Program-made: the position numbers and the translations under genes
DNA from: Halieaceae bacterium
GTDB lineage: Bacteria > Pseudomonadota > Gammaproteobacteria > Pseudomonadales > Halieaceae
Length of the DNA: 64,000 nucleotides
Assembly (NCBI GenBank): GCA_902547755.1
Contig: CACCPA010000002.1
Location: forward strand, 62,001 to 126,000
Reading direction: 5' to 3'
The notes under the pieces: generated by a model
The model's input: the letters and a program-made list of their open reading frames with translations, nothing else
Databases searched by the model: none
What the model was told of the DNA's origin: nothing
Shown: positions 47,182 through 55,967 of the stretch, piece after piece
Layout of the letters: each line of letters starts with the position of its first letter
Position numbering within the stretch: position 1 is the stretch's first letter

Positions 47182-48288
47182 TTAACCTCTGAAATAGCGA
47201 TTAGGCACCATAGGTAGTCTAACGACTGTAAGATCAACGCGCTTATCGCGCACCATCACGTGAAGATGCGTGCCTACCTGCGAGCAGGCAGATTGAACAA
47301 ACGCCATCGTCACGGGACTACCGACTGACGCCCCGAACGCATCAGAACAAATCACGCCAACCTCATTACCTGCGTCGTCGAGCAAAGCTTCACCCGCTCG
47401 AACAGGTCGTCGGCCCTCGACGCGAAGACCCACTCGCTTCCTCGCCGTGCCCTCTGAAAGTTGATGATGAATAATTGCTGCACCAGGATAGCCGCCAGGA
47501 CGGCTTCCACTCTCACGCCGGTCTCTGGCAATCGCCCAGTTCAGTCCTGCCTCAATCGGCGTAATATCGGCAGACAGTTCATGTCCGTGTAAGCAAAGGC
47601 CTGCCTCTAGCCTGAGAGAATCTCTCGCGCCCAGTCCAATCGCTTCGACCTCCGGCTCCGCCAATAAACACTGCGCGAACCTGTCCGCCTCCGATGCAGA
47701 TACCGAAATCTCAAAACCGTCCTCACCGGTATAACCCGAACATGTGACCCAAACATCGATCCCATCAACTTGATCTTGAGCAGCCGTCATGAAGCCAAGC
47801 CCACTGGCTGTTTTCCCCAGGCGCGCCATCACGGCACGCGACTCTGGCCCTTGGAGTGCCATCAGCGCCCTATCCTCATGAAGCTCAAACGTCAGATCAG
47901 GAAGCGCTGCTCTCAAATAGGCTAGGTCCTCGTGCTTATTACTCGCGTTTACAACCAAGTTGAATCGCCCATCACCAAGGTTAGTGGCTATGAGATCGTC
48001 TCTGACACCGCCAGCCTCGTTCATCAAGAGTCCATATACGCTCGACATGGGCGCGAGGCTGATAAAGTCATTCGGCATAACACGCTCAAGCCGCTCTGCA
48101 ACAGAATCACCGATGACGGTTACCTGCCCCATGTGAGAGACATCAAAAAGACCAGCCTGAGAGCGCGTGTGATTATGTTCTGCAATAATGCCGCCCGGAT
48201 AACTGATGGGCATGCTGTAACCAGCGAAGGGAACAAGCTTTGCTCCGAGCGTTTGATGAAGTGCGATCAGTGGCGTTTCGAGTAACAA
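47182..48288 (-). CDS. gcvT: Aminomethyltransferase GcvT (glycine cleavage T protein)
   Basis: GcvT moves the aminomethyl carbon from lipoylated GcvH to tetrahydrofolate and releases ammonia. The 368-residue protein matches: TPLIALHQTLGAKLVPFAGY, RSQAGLFDVSHMGQV, GLLMNEAGGVRDDLI (folate-binding region), SGYTGEDGFEISV and GLGARDSLRLEAGLCLHGHE. The start is a TTG at 48288 with AGGAGG 6 bases before, so it is well supported. gcvH and gcvP are absent from the window, so the gene is separated from its partners. I checked the 130 bases upstream for a glycine riboswitch and saw none. Confidence 0.92.
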   Translation of the reverse strand: MLLETPLIALHQTLGAKLVPFAGYSMPISYPGGIIAEHNHTRSQAGLFDVSHMGQVTVIGDSVAERLERVMPNDFISLAPMSSVYGLLMNEAGGVRDDLIATNLGDGRFNLVVNASNKHEDLAYLRAALPDLTFELHEDRALMALQGPESRAVMARLGKTASGLGFMTAAQDQVDGIDVWVTCSGYTGEDGFEISVSASEADRFAQCLLAEPEVEAIGLGARDSLRLEAGLCLHGHELSADITPIEAGLNWAIARDRRESGSRPGGYPGAAIIHHQLSEGTARKRVGLRVEGRRPVRAGEALLDDAGNEVGVICSDAFGASVGSPVTMAFVQSACSQVGTHLHVMVRDKRVDLTVVRLPMVPNRYFRG

Positions 48289-48436
48289 CTGAGCCTCCTA
48301 TGAGGTGTAAGCGTAAGAGGTATTACGTAAATAGCGGTGCGCAAAATAAAGCAGGTGCGTGTGCCAGTTTAATTTCACCGGCCTTTCCTCATGGACTATT
48401 TGAATGGCCGGCAAACATAGTATGAAGGACAACAAT

Positions 48437-48949
48437 ATGGCGCGTCACCCGATACAAGTAGTGAGCTTAATTGGGATGCCAGGCAGCGGGAAAAGTACCA
48501 TAGGCGTCTTGCTAGCAAAGCGCCTGGGGCTCGCCTTTGTGGACACCGATTTATTGATTCAGGAGCAGGAGCAAGCCACGCTCGCCGAGATCATTGCAGC
48601 TAAAGGCCACGAAGCGCTGCGTATTATCGAGGAGCAAGTACTGCTAGACATGGAAATAGGACCGTCCGTCATTTCAACCGGCGGATCTGTGGTCTATAGC
48701 GAGGCAATAATGAATCGTTTATCGAATGCGTCGTCGGTGGTCTATCTGCGATCACAGCTGGCAACGGTTGAGTATCGAATTTCTCTTGCACCTGATCGCG
48801 GTATCGCCTCGCCCGGCAGTCATTCGCTCGAGGATGTCTACAACGAACGCGTCCCGCTATACGAGCGTTATGCAGCTATTACTGTCGACGTTGATAGTGA
48901 ACCCCCCGATACCATCTCCGGACACATCACTACCACTTTAGACAGCTAG
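48437..48949 (+). CDS. Shikimate kinase-like P-loop kinase
   Basis: The 170-residue P-loop kinase begins with Walker A GMPGSGKST and continues with DTDLLIQE (Mg/shikimate Asp region) and LRIIEEQVLLD, matching the FRxxE shikimate-binding block. The GGG motif is STGGSVV (one Gly lost). The lid, normally containing RPLL, reads APDRGIASPGSH, and a NERVPLYERYAAI tail fits the terminal R-x-x-Y segment. It is therefore shikimate-kinase-like but divergent at the lid and is not next to aroB. It may phosphorylate a different small molecule. ATG 48437 has AAGGA 7 bases before; ATG 48404/48422 are alternatives. Confidence 0.75.
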   Translation: MARHPIQVVSLIGMPGSGKSTIGVLLAKRLGLAFVDTDLLIQEQEQATLAEIIAAKGHEALRIIEEQVLLDMEIGPSVISTGGSVVYSEAIMNRLSNASSVVYLRSQLATVEYRISLAPDRGIASPGSHSLEDVYNERVPLYERYAAITVDVDSEPPDTISGHITTTLDS

Positions 48950-49067
48950 TAGGTATAGACGGACGCGTCCGCAAACCGGAGAACAGCAGCAGGCAAACGC
49001 AGTCTTCTCAATAAATACTGGCTCTAAGCTTGGTGTAATACATTGGCAAAGCACTTGCCTATCCTCT

Positions 49068-49192
49068 GGTGCTCCCGTCCGCTAAATTGGACTTTCATTC
49101 GCACAAGGACGCGTGCACGGGCGGGAGCGTCTAACCCTCCGAGAGGGTCGATCTCGCAGTTACTTAAAAAGCATCCAAAAGCACTTGTGGAT
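49068..49192 (+). ncRNA. Candidate structured RNA or leader in a 313-base gap
   Basis: The gap 48950-49262 holds no gene I can support. Three hairpins lie in a row: 49068-49081 with 49118-49131 (14 pairs, several wobble; loop 36), 49134-49139 with 49143-49148 (ACCCTC/GAGGGT, loop 3) and ATCCA 49173-49177 with TGGAT 49188-49192. A palindrome CGGACGCGTCCG is at 48960-48971. It could be a small RNA or the leader of the small-protein gene at 49263. The strand is assumed to be that of the downstream gene. Confidence 0.35.
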
Positions 49193-49262
49193 TTACAGAA
49201 AAGGGAGGACAGTCCAAAAAGCGGTGGAGTTTTTTTACCTTTGGAACTAGCTAGGGGTGAAC

Positions 49263-49487
49263 ATGCAGGGCCGAGATCAAGACAACAGCGACATGCCACT
49301 GACGGATGATGTTGCAGAAACAATCCTCAGCGACTTCGACGAGGCAGCGCTCGACGAGATTGAGAAAAGCACACCGACACTCTCCGATGCCGCTCGATTA
49401 GCACAGAAGCGCCGGCGCGCCGAAGATTTGCTTGAGCAACGACGTTTACGCGAGGAGCTAGGTGATGATGACTTCAATTTTGACTGA
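49263..49487 (+). CDS. PA3496-like small acidic protein
   Basis: The 74-residue protein has an acidic N-terminal half (DDVAETILSDFDEAALDEI) and a basic-then-acidic helix (AARLAQKRRRAEDLLEQRRL) ending LREELGDDDFNFD. The C-terminal pattern of R-rich helix followed by xELxDDxF resembles a small Pseudomonas family (PA3496 type) described as a putative envelope-integrity factor. No signal peptide is seen. The ATG at 49263 is 6 bases after AGGGG; a GTG at 49257 is in the same frame. An overlapping frame at 49043-49309 is considered spurious. Confidence 0.6.
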   Translation: MQGRDQDNSDMPLTDDVAETILSDFDEAALDEIEKSTPTLSDAARLAQKRRRAEDLLEQRRLREELGDDDFNFD

Positions 49488-49500
49488 GTAGCTCAGACAA

Positions 49501-50322
49501 CTAATCCGCTATTAAGCCAGTCTCCTCTCGCCAAGAAACGACGTTTCGCTCGATAACAAAGAAGGCGAATAACCATAGGATGGCGTCCCAGAAGTCGAGA
49601 AAGTCCCCTTCGAATCCCCAGTACACAGCGGCTGCGAACAAAATGAAATACAGCAACAACTTGAATGAGAAGATCACTCCACCGTCCGATGTCCCGCCGC
49701 TCCGGGAGGCAAGAACGGCGCGAACCTCGACCTCAAGTACTAAAACCACCAGAATCCATGCCGCAGCGTTAATGAAGTCCGTAGCAGCGAGCCAAATCGC
49801 GCTCTGAAGTAATTCTGGGGTTGCGAGTACACGATCATAATTACTCAAGATCACCCAATTACCCTCGCCGCAGACATTGATCGTGAGGGGCTCAAATTTA
49901 TCCAGATCCTTCAGCAAAGACCAACTGTGATCCAAGATGCCACACTGCATAGGATCCAAAGGTTCACTTGCGAGCAACCCATAGAACTCCGCAAAGTACC
50001 CCCAACAAGCAATGCAGATGGTTAATAGACAAACAGCGCGTGTCACCCGAATTACGCGGCCGGTTGCGCCTCGTAAGGTCTGATCGGACAACAAATAGGT
50101 TTCGAGCTCAAAGAAGAGCAGCAACACCAGCCATGCCGCCGTATCGATAGTTGTTGAGAAAATCTGGAAAACACTCACCAACGAAGTGACTGACGTATTT
50201 AGCGCTGCAGCCGAGTCAATTTCTTCGATGAGGAACGAATAGACATTACTCAGCAGTGCCAAATAGACCGCGTACTTAACCCATTGGAACAGCGCTCGAT
50301 TTTGTAAAACTGCAGGCAACAT
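49501..50322 (-). CDS. Integral membrane protein, unknown function
   Basis: The protein has about 273 residues and roughly six or seven hydrophobic segments (for example VKYAVYLALLSNVYSFLI, AAWLVLLLFFELETYLL, VTRAVCLLTICIACWGYF, INAAAWILVVLVLEVEV, LLYFILFAAAVYWGF and ILWLFAFFVIERNVV). Glu and Arg next to several segments, as in FFELETYLLSDQ and VLVLEVEVRAV, recur with a repeat-like spacing, suggesting an internal two-fold repeat. No family recognised. Start ATG 50322 or TTG 50331 is unsure. Its 5' end is immediately downstream of the glutamine-synthetase-like gene on the same strand, so they may form an operon. Confidence 0.75.
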   Translation of the reverse strand: MLPAVLQNRALFQWVKYAVYLALLSNVYSFLIEEIDSAAALNTSVTSLVSVFQIFSTTIDTAAWLVLLLFFELETYLLSDQTLRGATGRVIRVTRAVCLLTICIACWGYFAEFYGLLASEPLDPMQCGILDHSWSLLKDLDKFEPLTINVCGEGNWVILSNYDRVLATPELLQSAIWLAATDFINAAAWILVVLVLEVEVRAVLASRSGGTSDGGVIFSFKLLLYFILFAAAVYWGFEGDFLDFWDAILWLFAFFVIERNVVSWREETGLIAD

Positions 50323-50338
50323 AAACGACAACGTTCGA

Positions 50339-51766
50339 TTAAACCTGGAGCAGCAAATGCTCGCGCTCCCAGGAACTTATCACTCGATTAAACTCTTCAA
50401 ACTCATCCAGCTTTACAGCGGCATAAGCCCGCAGGAAAAGGTCTCCCATCACGCGAGCAAGATCTGTATTGGCATTCAACCGGCGAACGGCCTCCTCCAG
50501 TGAACGTGCCACCTCCACGCTGTCATCATTTGCCGTGCCTTGGTGCGGCGGCGTGGGCTGTAATTTGTGCTCTAGACCCAGCAAACCACTAGCAAGCGAT
50601 GCAGCGATCGCCAAATAGGGGTTCGCATCAGCGCCGGGGAAGCGATTCTCCAGGCGCCGATTGATGGGCGTACTATCGGGCACTCGAAATGCCGTAGTGC
50701 GGTTGTCGTAACCCCAACTCAAATTAATTGGGGCTGAGATATCAGGTGCTAAGCGACGATACGAGTTCACATTGGGCGCATAAAAGCTGATCAAGTCGGG
50801 CGTGTACCGTTGCAACCCTGCGATGTAATGCATGAGTTCCGGGGTGGGCCGGTCGTCTGCACCATTAAAAATATTATCGCCTGTCGCCAGCGACAAAATG
50901 CTTTGATGAATGTGTAGAGCTGATCCCGGCTCCTTCTGCATGGGCTTGGCCATGAACGTGGCGTACATATTGTGACGCTGCGCTGTTTCACGAACGGTCC
51001 GCTTGAAGACAAACACCTGATCGGCCATGTCCAATGGATCGCCGTGATTGAAGTTAATCTCGAGCTGAGCCGCGCCGTTTTCGTGAATAAGGGTATCGAC
51101 ACTCAGTGCCTGCTCATCAGCAAAGTCGTACATGTCCTCCACAAAGTCTTCAAACTCGGCCACGGCGTCGATGCTGAATGACATTCGTGCGACCTCGCGG
51201 CGCCCCGAGCGACCCTTCGGTGGCATCAGCTCATAATCGGGATCGGTGTTTTTGTGGACCAGAAAGAACTCAACCTCTGGGGCGACTTCTGCACGCAGTC
51301 CTGCCTCCGCGTAAAGCTTGATGATGTGCTTCAGTACATTGCGAGAAGCCAAAGGATGCGGCTCGCCTGATGCTTTATAGCAATCGGCAATAATTTGTGC
51401 GGTGGGCTCCCGGGCCCAAGGGACCTTTCGCAAAGTATTTGGGTCAGGCACCAACAGCATGTCTGTATCGGTCGGTTCGACAAAATCCCAATGCTCGTCG
51501 GTGTACTCACCCGTCACCGTTTGCACCATGATGGACTCGGGAAGCTTGAGATCGCCTCTGCTGAGGAATTGATGTGCCGGGATAAACTTCCCTCTCGCGT
51601 TGCCCGTCATATCGGGTACGAGGCATTCCACCTCTGAAATCTCGTTCGCTTCAAGCCATGCTCGGATTTCCGCTGCATTCTCTTGAGCCGGAGTGTCCGC
51701 CATATCGACATCGGGCGAATACACAATCGTTTTATTGTCGTCAGACCGCTTTTTCAACGCGCTCAT
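50339..51766 (-). CDS. puuA: Glutamine synthetase family; gamma-glutamylputrescine synthetase-like
   Basis: The 475-residue enzyme has the glutamine-synthetase fold: VPDMTGNARGKFIP, VAPEVEFFLVH (metal Glu), IHENGAAQLEINF, MAKPMQKEPGSALHIHQSI and the ammonia/nucleotide region NRRLENRFPGADANPYLAIA. The shorter C-terminus lacks the adenylylation Tyr site of GlnA. Together with the divergent FAD oxidase gene 73 bases away, this strongly suggests the PuuA role, joining glutamate to putrescine in polyamine breakdown. Related members use other amines. An intergenic region of 73 bases must contain both promoters. Confidence 0.85.
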   Translation of the reverse strand: MSALKKRSDDNKTIVYSPDVDMADTPAQENAAEIRAWLEANEISEVECLVPDMTGNARGKFIPAHQFLSRGDLKLPESIMVQTVTGEYTDEHWDFVEPTDTDMLLVPDPNTLRKVPWAREPTAQIIADCYKASGEPHPLASRNVLKHIIKLYAEAGLRAEVAPEVEFFLVHKNTDPDYELMPPKGRSGRREVARMSFSIDAVAEFEDFVEDMYDFADEQALSVDTLIHENGAAQLEINFNHGDPLDMADQVFVFKRTVRETAQRHNMYATFMAKPMQKEPGSALHIHQSILSLATGDNIFNGADDRPTPELMHYIAGLQRYTPDLISFYAPNVNSYRRLAPDISAPINLSWGYDNRTTAFRVPDSTPINRRLENRFPGADANPYLAIAASLASGLLGLEHKLQPTPPHQGTANDDSVEVARSLEEAVRRLNANTDLARVMGDLFLRAYAAVKLDEFEEFNRVISSWEREHLLLQV

Positions 51767-51839
51767 AAAGCCTTCATGTTGCTACTGGACGGCCAGTATG
51801 GTGTGGCAATTCGATCCTATCAAGCGGCATAATTGCAGT

Positions 51840-53135
51840 ATGTCGAAGCCTATGACCAGTTACCCCGACAGTTGGTACGTCGCATCCTCCCCAATGCTGG
51901 CAGAGCAACCACCGGCCAGGGGAGACCTTGTTTATGATGTCTGTGTCGTTGGGGGTGGTTACGCCGGATTATCGTGTGCATTGCAGCTAGCAAAATCAGG
52001 TAAGTCCGTCGCTGTTCTTGAGGCAGAGCGGGTTGGCTGGGGCGCATCAGGTCGGAACGGTGGGCACGTTGGTACCGGGCAAAGAGCTGACCAACATTCA
52101 CTCGAAAGATGGTACGGCAAAACGACAGCAAAAGAGCTGTGGCGACTGGGGCTGGAAGCCGTTGATTTGGTCTCGGAACTCGTCGAAGAAAACGGCATCG
52201 ACTGCGAGCTTGGCAGAACGAATATCCATTTCGCAGCTAAGCAATCCCATGTCGATGAGTTACGGAACGAGGTCGACCATCTCAGAACAAAGTACAACTA
52301 CGATCAAATCAGTGGCGTCGAGTCATCGTCACTTGAGGAACTCACGTCTGGTGTCGGCTTTCACTACGGTGTCGTTGATCATGGCGCAAGACATCTCCAC
52401 CCGCTCAAATTTTGTCTGGGTCTAGCTGAAGCAGTCATGACGGCGGGAGCCTCGGTATTTGAGACAAGCCGAGTAAAAGCTATCAATATTAAGCGCGACC
52501 ATGCGGTCGCCTCGACAGACAAAGCGATAATCAAAGCGCAAAAGGTGGTTCTGGCATGCAATGGTTATCTCGGTAATTTATTTCCGCCCATCGCCAGCAA
52601 TATCATGCCGATCAATAACTTTATCATTGCGACCGAGCCTTTAGATGACGCGACGGCTAATCGAATAAATCCGCTTAACGCTTCATTGTCAGACAGCTTA
52701 TTTGTAATCAACTACTGGAAAATGTCAGAGGACCGACGACTAATTTTTGGCGGTGGCGAAACTTACAGCGATAAATTTCCCGCGTCTATTACCGACTTTG
52801 TACGGCCAAAGCTGCTGGCGATCTATCCGGAGCTATCCAATGTGCGGCTCGATTATGGCTGGGGAGGTACACTCGCTATCACCCGCAATCGCATGCCAGA
52901 CCTCGGCGTTTATAAAGGTGTGGTTTATTACGCACAAGGCTTTTCAGGGCACGGTGTTCCCACGGCCACGATGGCGGGTAAATTGATTGCGACAGCCATT
53001 GAGGCAGGTGGCGACGACTTTGATCTTATGTCCGGGCTTAAGACCCTCAAGTTCCCGGGTGGTCCCCTGCTCCGAAGACCATCGCTAGTGGCAGGCATGC
53101 TCTTTTACAGCTTGAGAGATCGCCTTGGTCGATGA
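51840..53135 (+). CDS. puuB: FAD-dependent gamma-glutamylputrescine oxidoreductase (PuuB-like)
   Basis: The 431-residue FAD amine oxidase is of the DadA/GlpO-like DAO family. It starts YDVCVVGGGYAGLSCALQLA (FAD dinucleotide site) followed by RVGWGASGRNGGHVG, GGHxHPL-like ARHLHPLKFC, and the end GVPTATMAGKLI with GLGG-type FAD loop. VRLDYGWGGTLAITRNRMPD is typical of PuuB/OrdL. ATG 51840 is chosen because it gives the conserved N-terminus; the frame is open 147 bases further. It would oxidise the PuuA product with O2, producing an aldehyde and peroxide. Confidence 0.88.
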   Translation: MSKPMTSYPDSWYVASSPMLAEQPPARGDLVYDVCVVGGGYAGLSCALQLAKSGKSVAVLEAERVGWGASGRNGGHVGTGQRADQHSLERWYGKTTAKELWRLGLEAVDLVSELVEENGIDCELGRTNIHFAAKQSHVDELRNEVDHLRTKYNYDQISGVESSSLEELTSGVGFHYGVVDHGARHLHPLKFCLGLAEAVMTAGASVFETSRVKAINIKRDHAVASTDKAIIKAQKVVLACNGYLGNLFPPIASNIMPINNFIIATEPLDDATANRINPLNASLSDSLFVINYWKMSEDRRLIFGGGETYSDKFPASITDFVRPKLLAIYPELSNVRLDYGWGGTLAITRNRMPDLGVYKGVVYYAQGFSGHGVPTATMAGKLIATAIEAGGDDFDLMSGLKTLKFPGGPLLRRPSLVAGMLFYSLRDRLGR

Positions 53136-53295
53136 GGTGAGTTAGCGTAACGCGTATCGAGATACGGCGAATCATCCCATCACGACAGCGACCATCAGCG
53201 ACTAATAGTGACAAATACGACCGCAAAGTGCGCCGCAACCGCGCATTGTAAAACCCACATGGTATGTTATTGACTCAAGCTGTGGGGTTAGTGCA

Positions 53296-54042
53296 ATGGG
53301 ACAGTTGTCAGGGAAGCCAAGTGCATTATTAGTCGTGTCAGATAATTACCTGGCAAAGCAACTTACGGAGTCACTCCACATTCAGGGCTACAAAACCGTG
53401 CGAGCACCACTCGCGCGGGATTGTTACTCTGCTTGGTCCTCACCTGAGCGCTTTAGTCTGTGTTTGATTGATCAACACCTCGAGGACCAGCCCGGTCATG
53501 TGCTGGCTAAATACCTAGCCGAAAACAAAGCGAAGAATGTTGTCCTTTTCGGAAACTTGGCAGATGCCGAGATGCGACTGGGACTTTACAGAGCAGGCGT
53601 GAATCTGCTCCTTAGAGAGCCCGAGGGTACGGCAGAAATTATTGCAGCCATCGAGGCCATGGCAACACCCGTAGTGAAGCATTCATCCAGACCCGCCGCG
53701 GTAGTGCCATTCCCAAACAAAACCTCAGGAAACGTTCCATGGCAGGTGAAGGCTCTGCAACGAGAACTCGTAGCGCCCACCGGTCAAGTCGTGGCATTGA
53801 CGCGTAATGAAGTCAAAGTCTGTTTAGCGTTAGCAGAAGCCCCCTCTGAGCCCACCAACCGCGAGGCACTTACGCGATCGCTTTATGGGCGATTGGACTC
53901 ATCGGCCAATCGGGCACTAGATGCTGTGATTAAACGTCTAAGACAAAAGATTGTCGCTAAGGTAAGCGCGGTAGATCCCATCACCACTCATTATGGTGAG
54001 GGACACCGATTCACTGCACCCATCATCGCCGTCAACCAATAG
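53296..54042 (+). CDS. Atypical OmpR-type response regulator (degenerate receiver)
   Basis: The 248-residue protein has a receiver-like N-terminal domain (about 1-125) and an OmpR/PhoB winged helix (about 150-245: VALTRNEVKVCLALAEAP, NREALTRSLYGR, DAVIKRLRQKI). In the receiver, the phospho-Asp position is present (D59 in LIDQHL), but the acidic pair is reduced to a single D16 in VVSDN, the conserved Thr/Ser position appears to be G86 and the conserved Lys is R107. It may act without standard phosphorylation. It lies tail-to-tail with a degenerate kinase-like gene 200 bases away. Confidence 0.8.
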   Translation: MGQLSGKPSALLVVSDNYLAKQLTESLHIQGYKTVRAPLARDCYSAWSSPERFSLCLIDQHLEDQPGHVLAKYLAENKAKNVVLFGNLADAEMRLGLYRAGVNLLLREPEGTAEIIAAIEAMATPVVKHSSRPAAVVPFPNKTSGNVPWQVKALQRELVAPTGQVVALTRNEVKVCLALAEAPSEPTNREALTRSLYGRLDSSANRALDAVIKRLRQKIVAKVSAVDPITTHYGEGHRFTAPIIAVNQ

Positions 54043-54240
54043 CGCTAAGGCGCAGCTCGGTGCAGTCAGCTTGACCGACGGCCATGAGCATTTGTCACTG
54101 ACGAACACGCTTCCAAAGGTTTGATCAATGAAATTGCCTTGTATCAAGAGCACCTCTTGACTGTTGAGTGCACTTCAGCGTTGAGCGTTCAGAATGCGCG
54201 TAGTTTTCGCGAAATGCGAAATAGATCTCGAAATGAAAAT

Positions 54241-55851
54241 TTAGGCGCGATTAAAACGTATAACGTGCTCTTGATTGCCGGTTAAAGAGGCTGGGGTAGA
54301 ACAGATGGCCGCCCCGACGCCCTCGAGAATGTCCTTCAAAGCTGTGAGCGATGCATGATCGAGTCCTGGATCTTCGAGCGACCACTCAACGCCCGCATCT
54401 CTGATCCTAGCGAGTAATTCGGGCTCCCCTGATTTAGATGATTCAGTCCAAAGCGAGAGCTCGATGAAGCCCTCGTCAGTAAAGGTCAGCGATGTATTGA
54501 TAAAAGCTAACAGGGCGGACTCCACCCAATACGCGGAGCCCTCAATGTCGGTCTTCAAGCTCTCATCCAAGAGCACGCGTGTTTCAATGCCTTCAGCCAC
54601 AGCGAGTCTTTTGAGCTCCGTCTCAACAGTTTTCGCAACCTCGTCTACTGAAAACATCTCTCCAACGCCATCAATAGGCTTATGCCCCTGCGAGTTTCGA
54701 TCGGCCATAATTTTAGCATCGAGGCTCAACCGCATTTGGCTCATTTCTGACTGCGCTATATTGAGATAGCGTCGCTCGGCATCGGCCATACTCGGGGCTT
54801 CTTTCACCCGTTGCGCGAGCTCCAGCAGGTGGGTCAAGTTATCAGCGACAATCGTATGAATTGCTTCTGTCAGCTCTTCCTTACTATCCAGCGAGCCACG
54901 ATAGGCAGTGATCTCCTGATCCGCGCTGGCCAGACGTGCTCGAATAATGAATGCCACCAGTAGGGCAATGCCGGTTGCGACCAGTGTGAACATCAGCTCA
55001 AGCGCAACCCTAGGAGGGTGATTGGCCTCAAATAGTTGTACGTATTCAGGTGTCGCCGAGACAATTGTGCGTAGTCCATTTCTCTCAGATACGAATTGCA
55101 GCGCGCCATCGGGGCGGGACTCCGGGCAGGGAAAACCACCGCGATCCGAACGATACCTAAGCAAACATTGATTCGTTGATGGCTCATACACGGCCACCTC
55201 GAGTTTAGGCAGGGGCCCCAGCGCCCGAAGCTCGGAATCAATGTATCTCTCGGCTTCGACAAGATTGATCTTAACAATGCCAATGACTGGAACAGTGGCA
55301 TTTGGATAGCGAAACACATGACGCCGCACAACCACTGGACTTTCAGATGGAAATGACAAGTCATTTTCGCGAGATGCCATAAAGCCGATTTGATCAATCC
55401 GCCCGGTAGCGCTCGAAAAATCGAAATCACGCAGCATCGGATGCCCCGAAATCTCCTGCCCAACTAATTCGGGCCGCGGATAAGCGTGGGCGATAAAAAC
55501 ACGCTGCTCGACATCTACTGCCGCCACGAAGAAATGAACTATCTGTGATGCGGAATCAGAACCATAACTGTTAGAGAGAATATTTCCCGCTCGCTCAATG
55601 GTTTGCTCTAGTTCTCCCGTGTTGGTTGTTGCAAGGGCCTGTAAAAAGCCCTGTAAATGTGTCTGAAGGCGCTGTGCCAACGCATCACGGACAAGCAGTC
55701 TCAATGCAGCACCTGATTCGAACCGCTCTTGCAGTAATTCATTCCGCTCAGCTTTCGACTGTTTTATCTCTGCAACGGTCGCCAGCAAACCTACGATGAA
55801 GGCGATGACGGGAATCAAGAAAGCAATGTTGTGAGACTTCATTAAGCGCAT
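54241..55851 (-). CDS. Sensor histidine kinase-like protein with degenerate ATPase
   Basis: The 536-residue protein has a membrane segment near residues 9-28, a periplasmic sensor region of about 250 residues (CHASE-like, ending before RVALELMFTLVATGIALLVAF, the second membrane helix), a helical DHp-like stretch (LTHLLELAQRVKEAPS, possible His) and an ATPase-like C-terminus. The N-box is changed (INTSLTFT for the usual NAxKFT), the G1 box reads RDAGVEWS instead of DxGxG, and no G2 is visible. Kinase activity is therefore doubtful; it is probably a pseudo-kinase sensor. It faces the atypical regulator gene at 53296. Confidence 0.75.
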   Translation of the reverse strand: MRLMKSHNIAFLIPVIAFIVGLLATVAEIKQSKAERNELLQERFESGAALRLLVRDALAQRLQTHLQGFLQALATTNTGELEQTIERAGNILSNSYGSDSASQIVHFFVAAVDVEQRVFIAHAYPRPELVGQEISGHPMLRDFDFSSATGRIDQIGFMASRENDLSFPSESPVVVRRHVFRYPNATVPVIGIVKINLVEAERYIDSELRALGPLPKLEVAVYEPSTNQCLLRYRSDRGGFPCPESRPDGALQFVSERNGLRTIVSATPEYVQLFEANHPPRVALELMFTLVATGIALLVAFIIRARLASADQEITAYRGSLDSKEELTEAIHTIVADNLTHLLELAQRVKEAPSMADAERRYLNIAQSEMSQMRLSLDAKIMADRNSQGHKPIDGVGEMFSVDEVAKTVETELKRLAVAEGIETRVLLDESLKTDIEGSAYWVESALLAFINTSLTFTDEGFIELSLWTESSKSGEPELLARIRDAGVEWSLEDPGLDHASLTALKDILEGVGAAICSTPASLTGNQEHVIRFNRA

Positions 55852-55967
55852 TTGAGGCTTACTTCGTATTTGTTACTACAATGAGAACCGGGCGAACTCA
55901 GTCGTTGTCTGAGAGCACGACGAAACGCGCATAGTTCGCTTTCGCACTTTGAGGATAAGGATATCAC

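Noticed and set aside
48289-48436. Possible glycine riboswitch upstream of gcvT
   Set aside because: I looked for the tandem aptamer core on the minus strand and found none; only the AGGAGG before the TTG start is clear.
49043-49309. 88-residue plus-strand frame across the structured gap
   Set aside because: It runs through the hairpins, overlaps the better small gene at 49263 in another frame, and has no coherent domain, so I treat it as chance.
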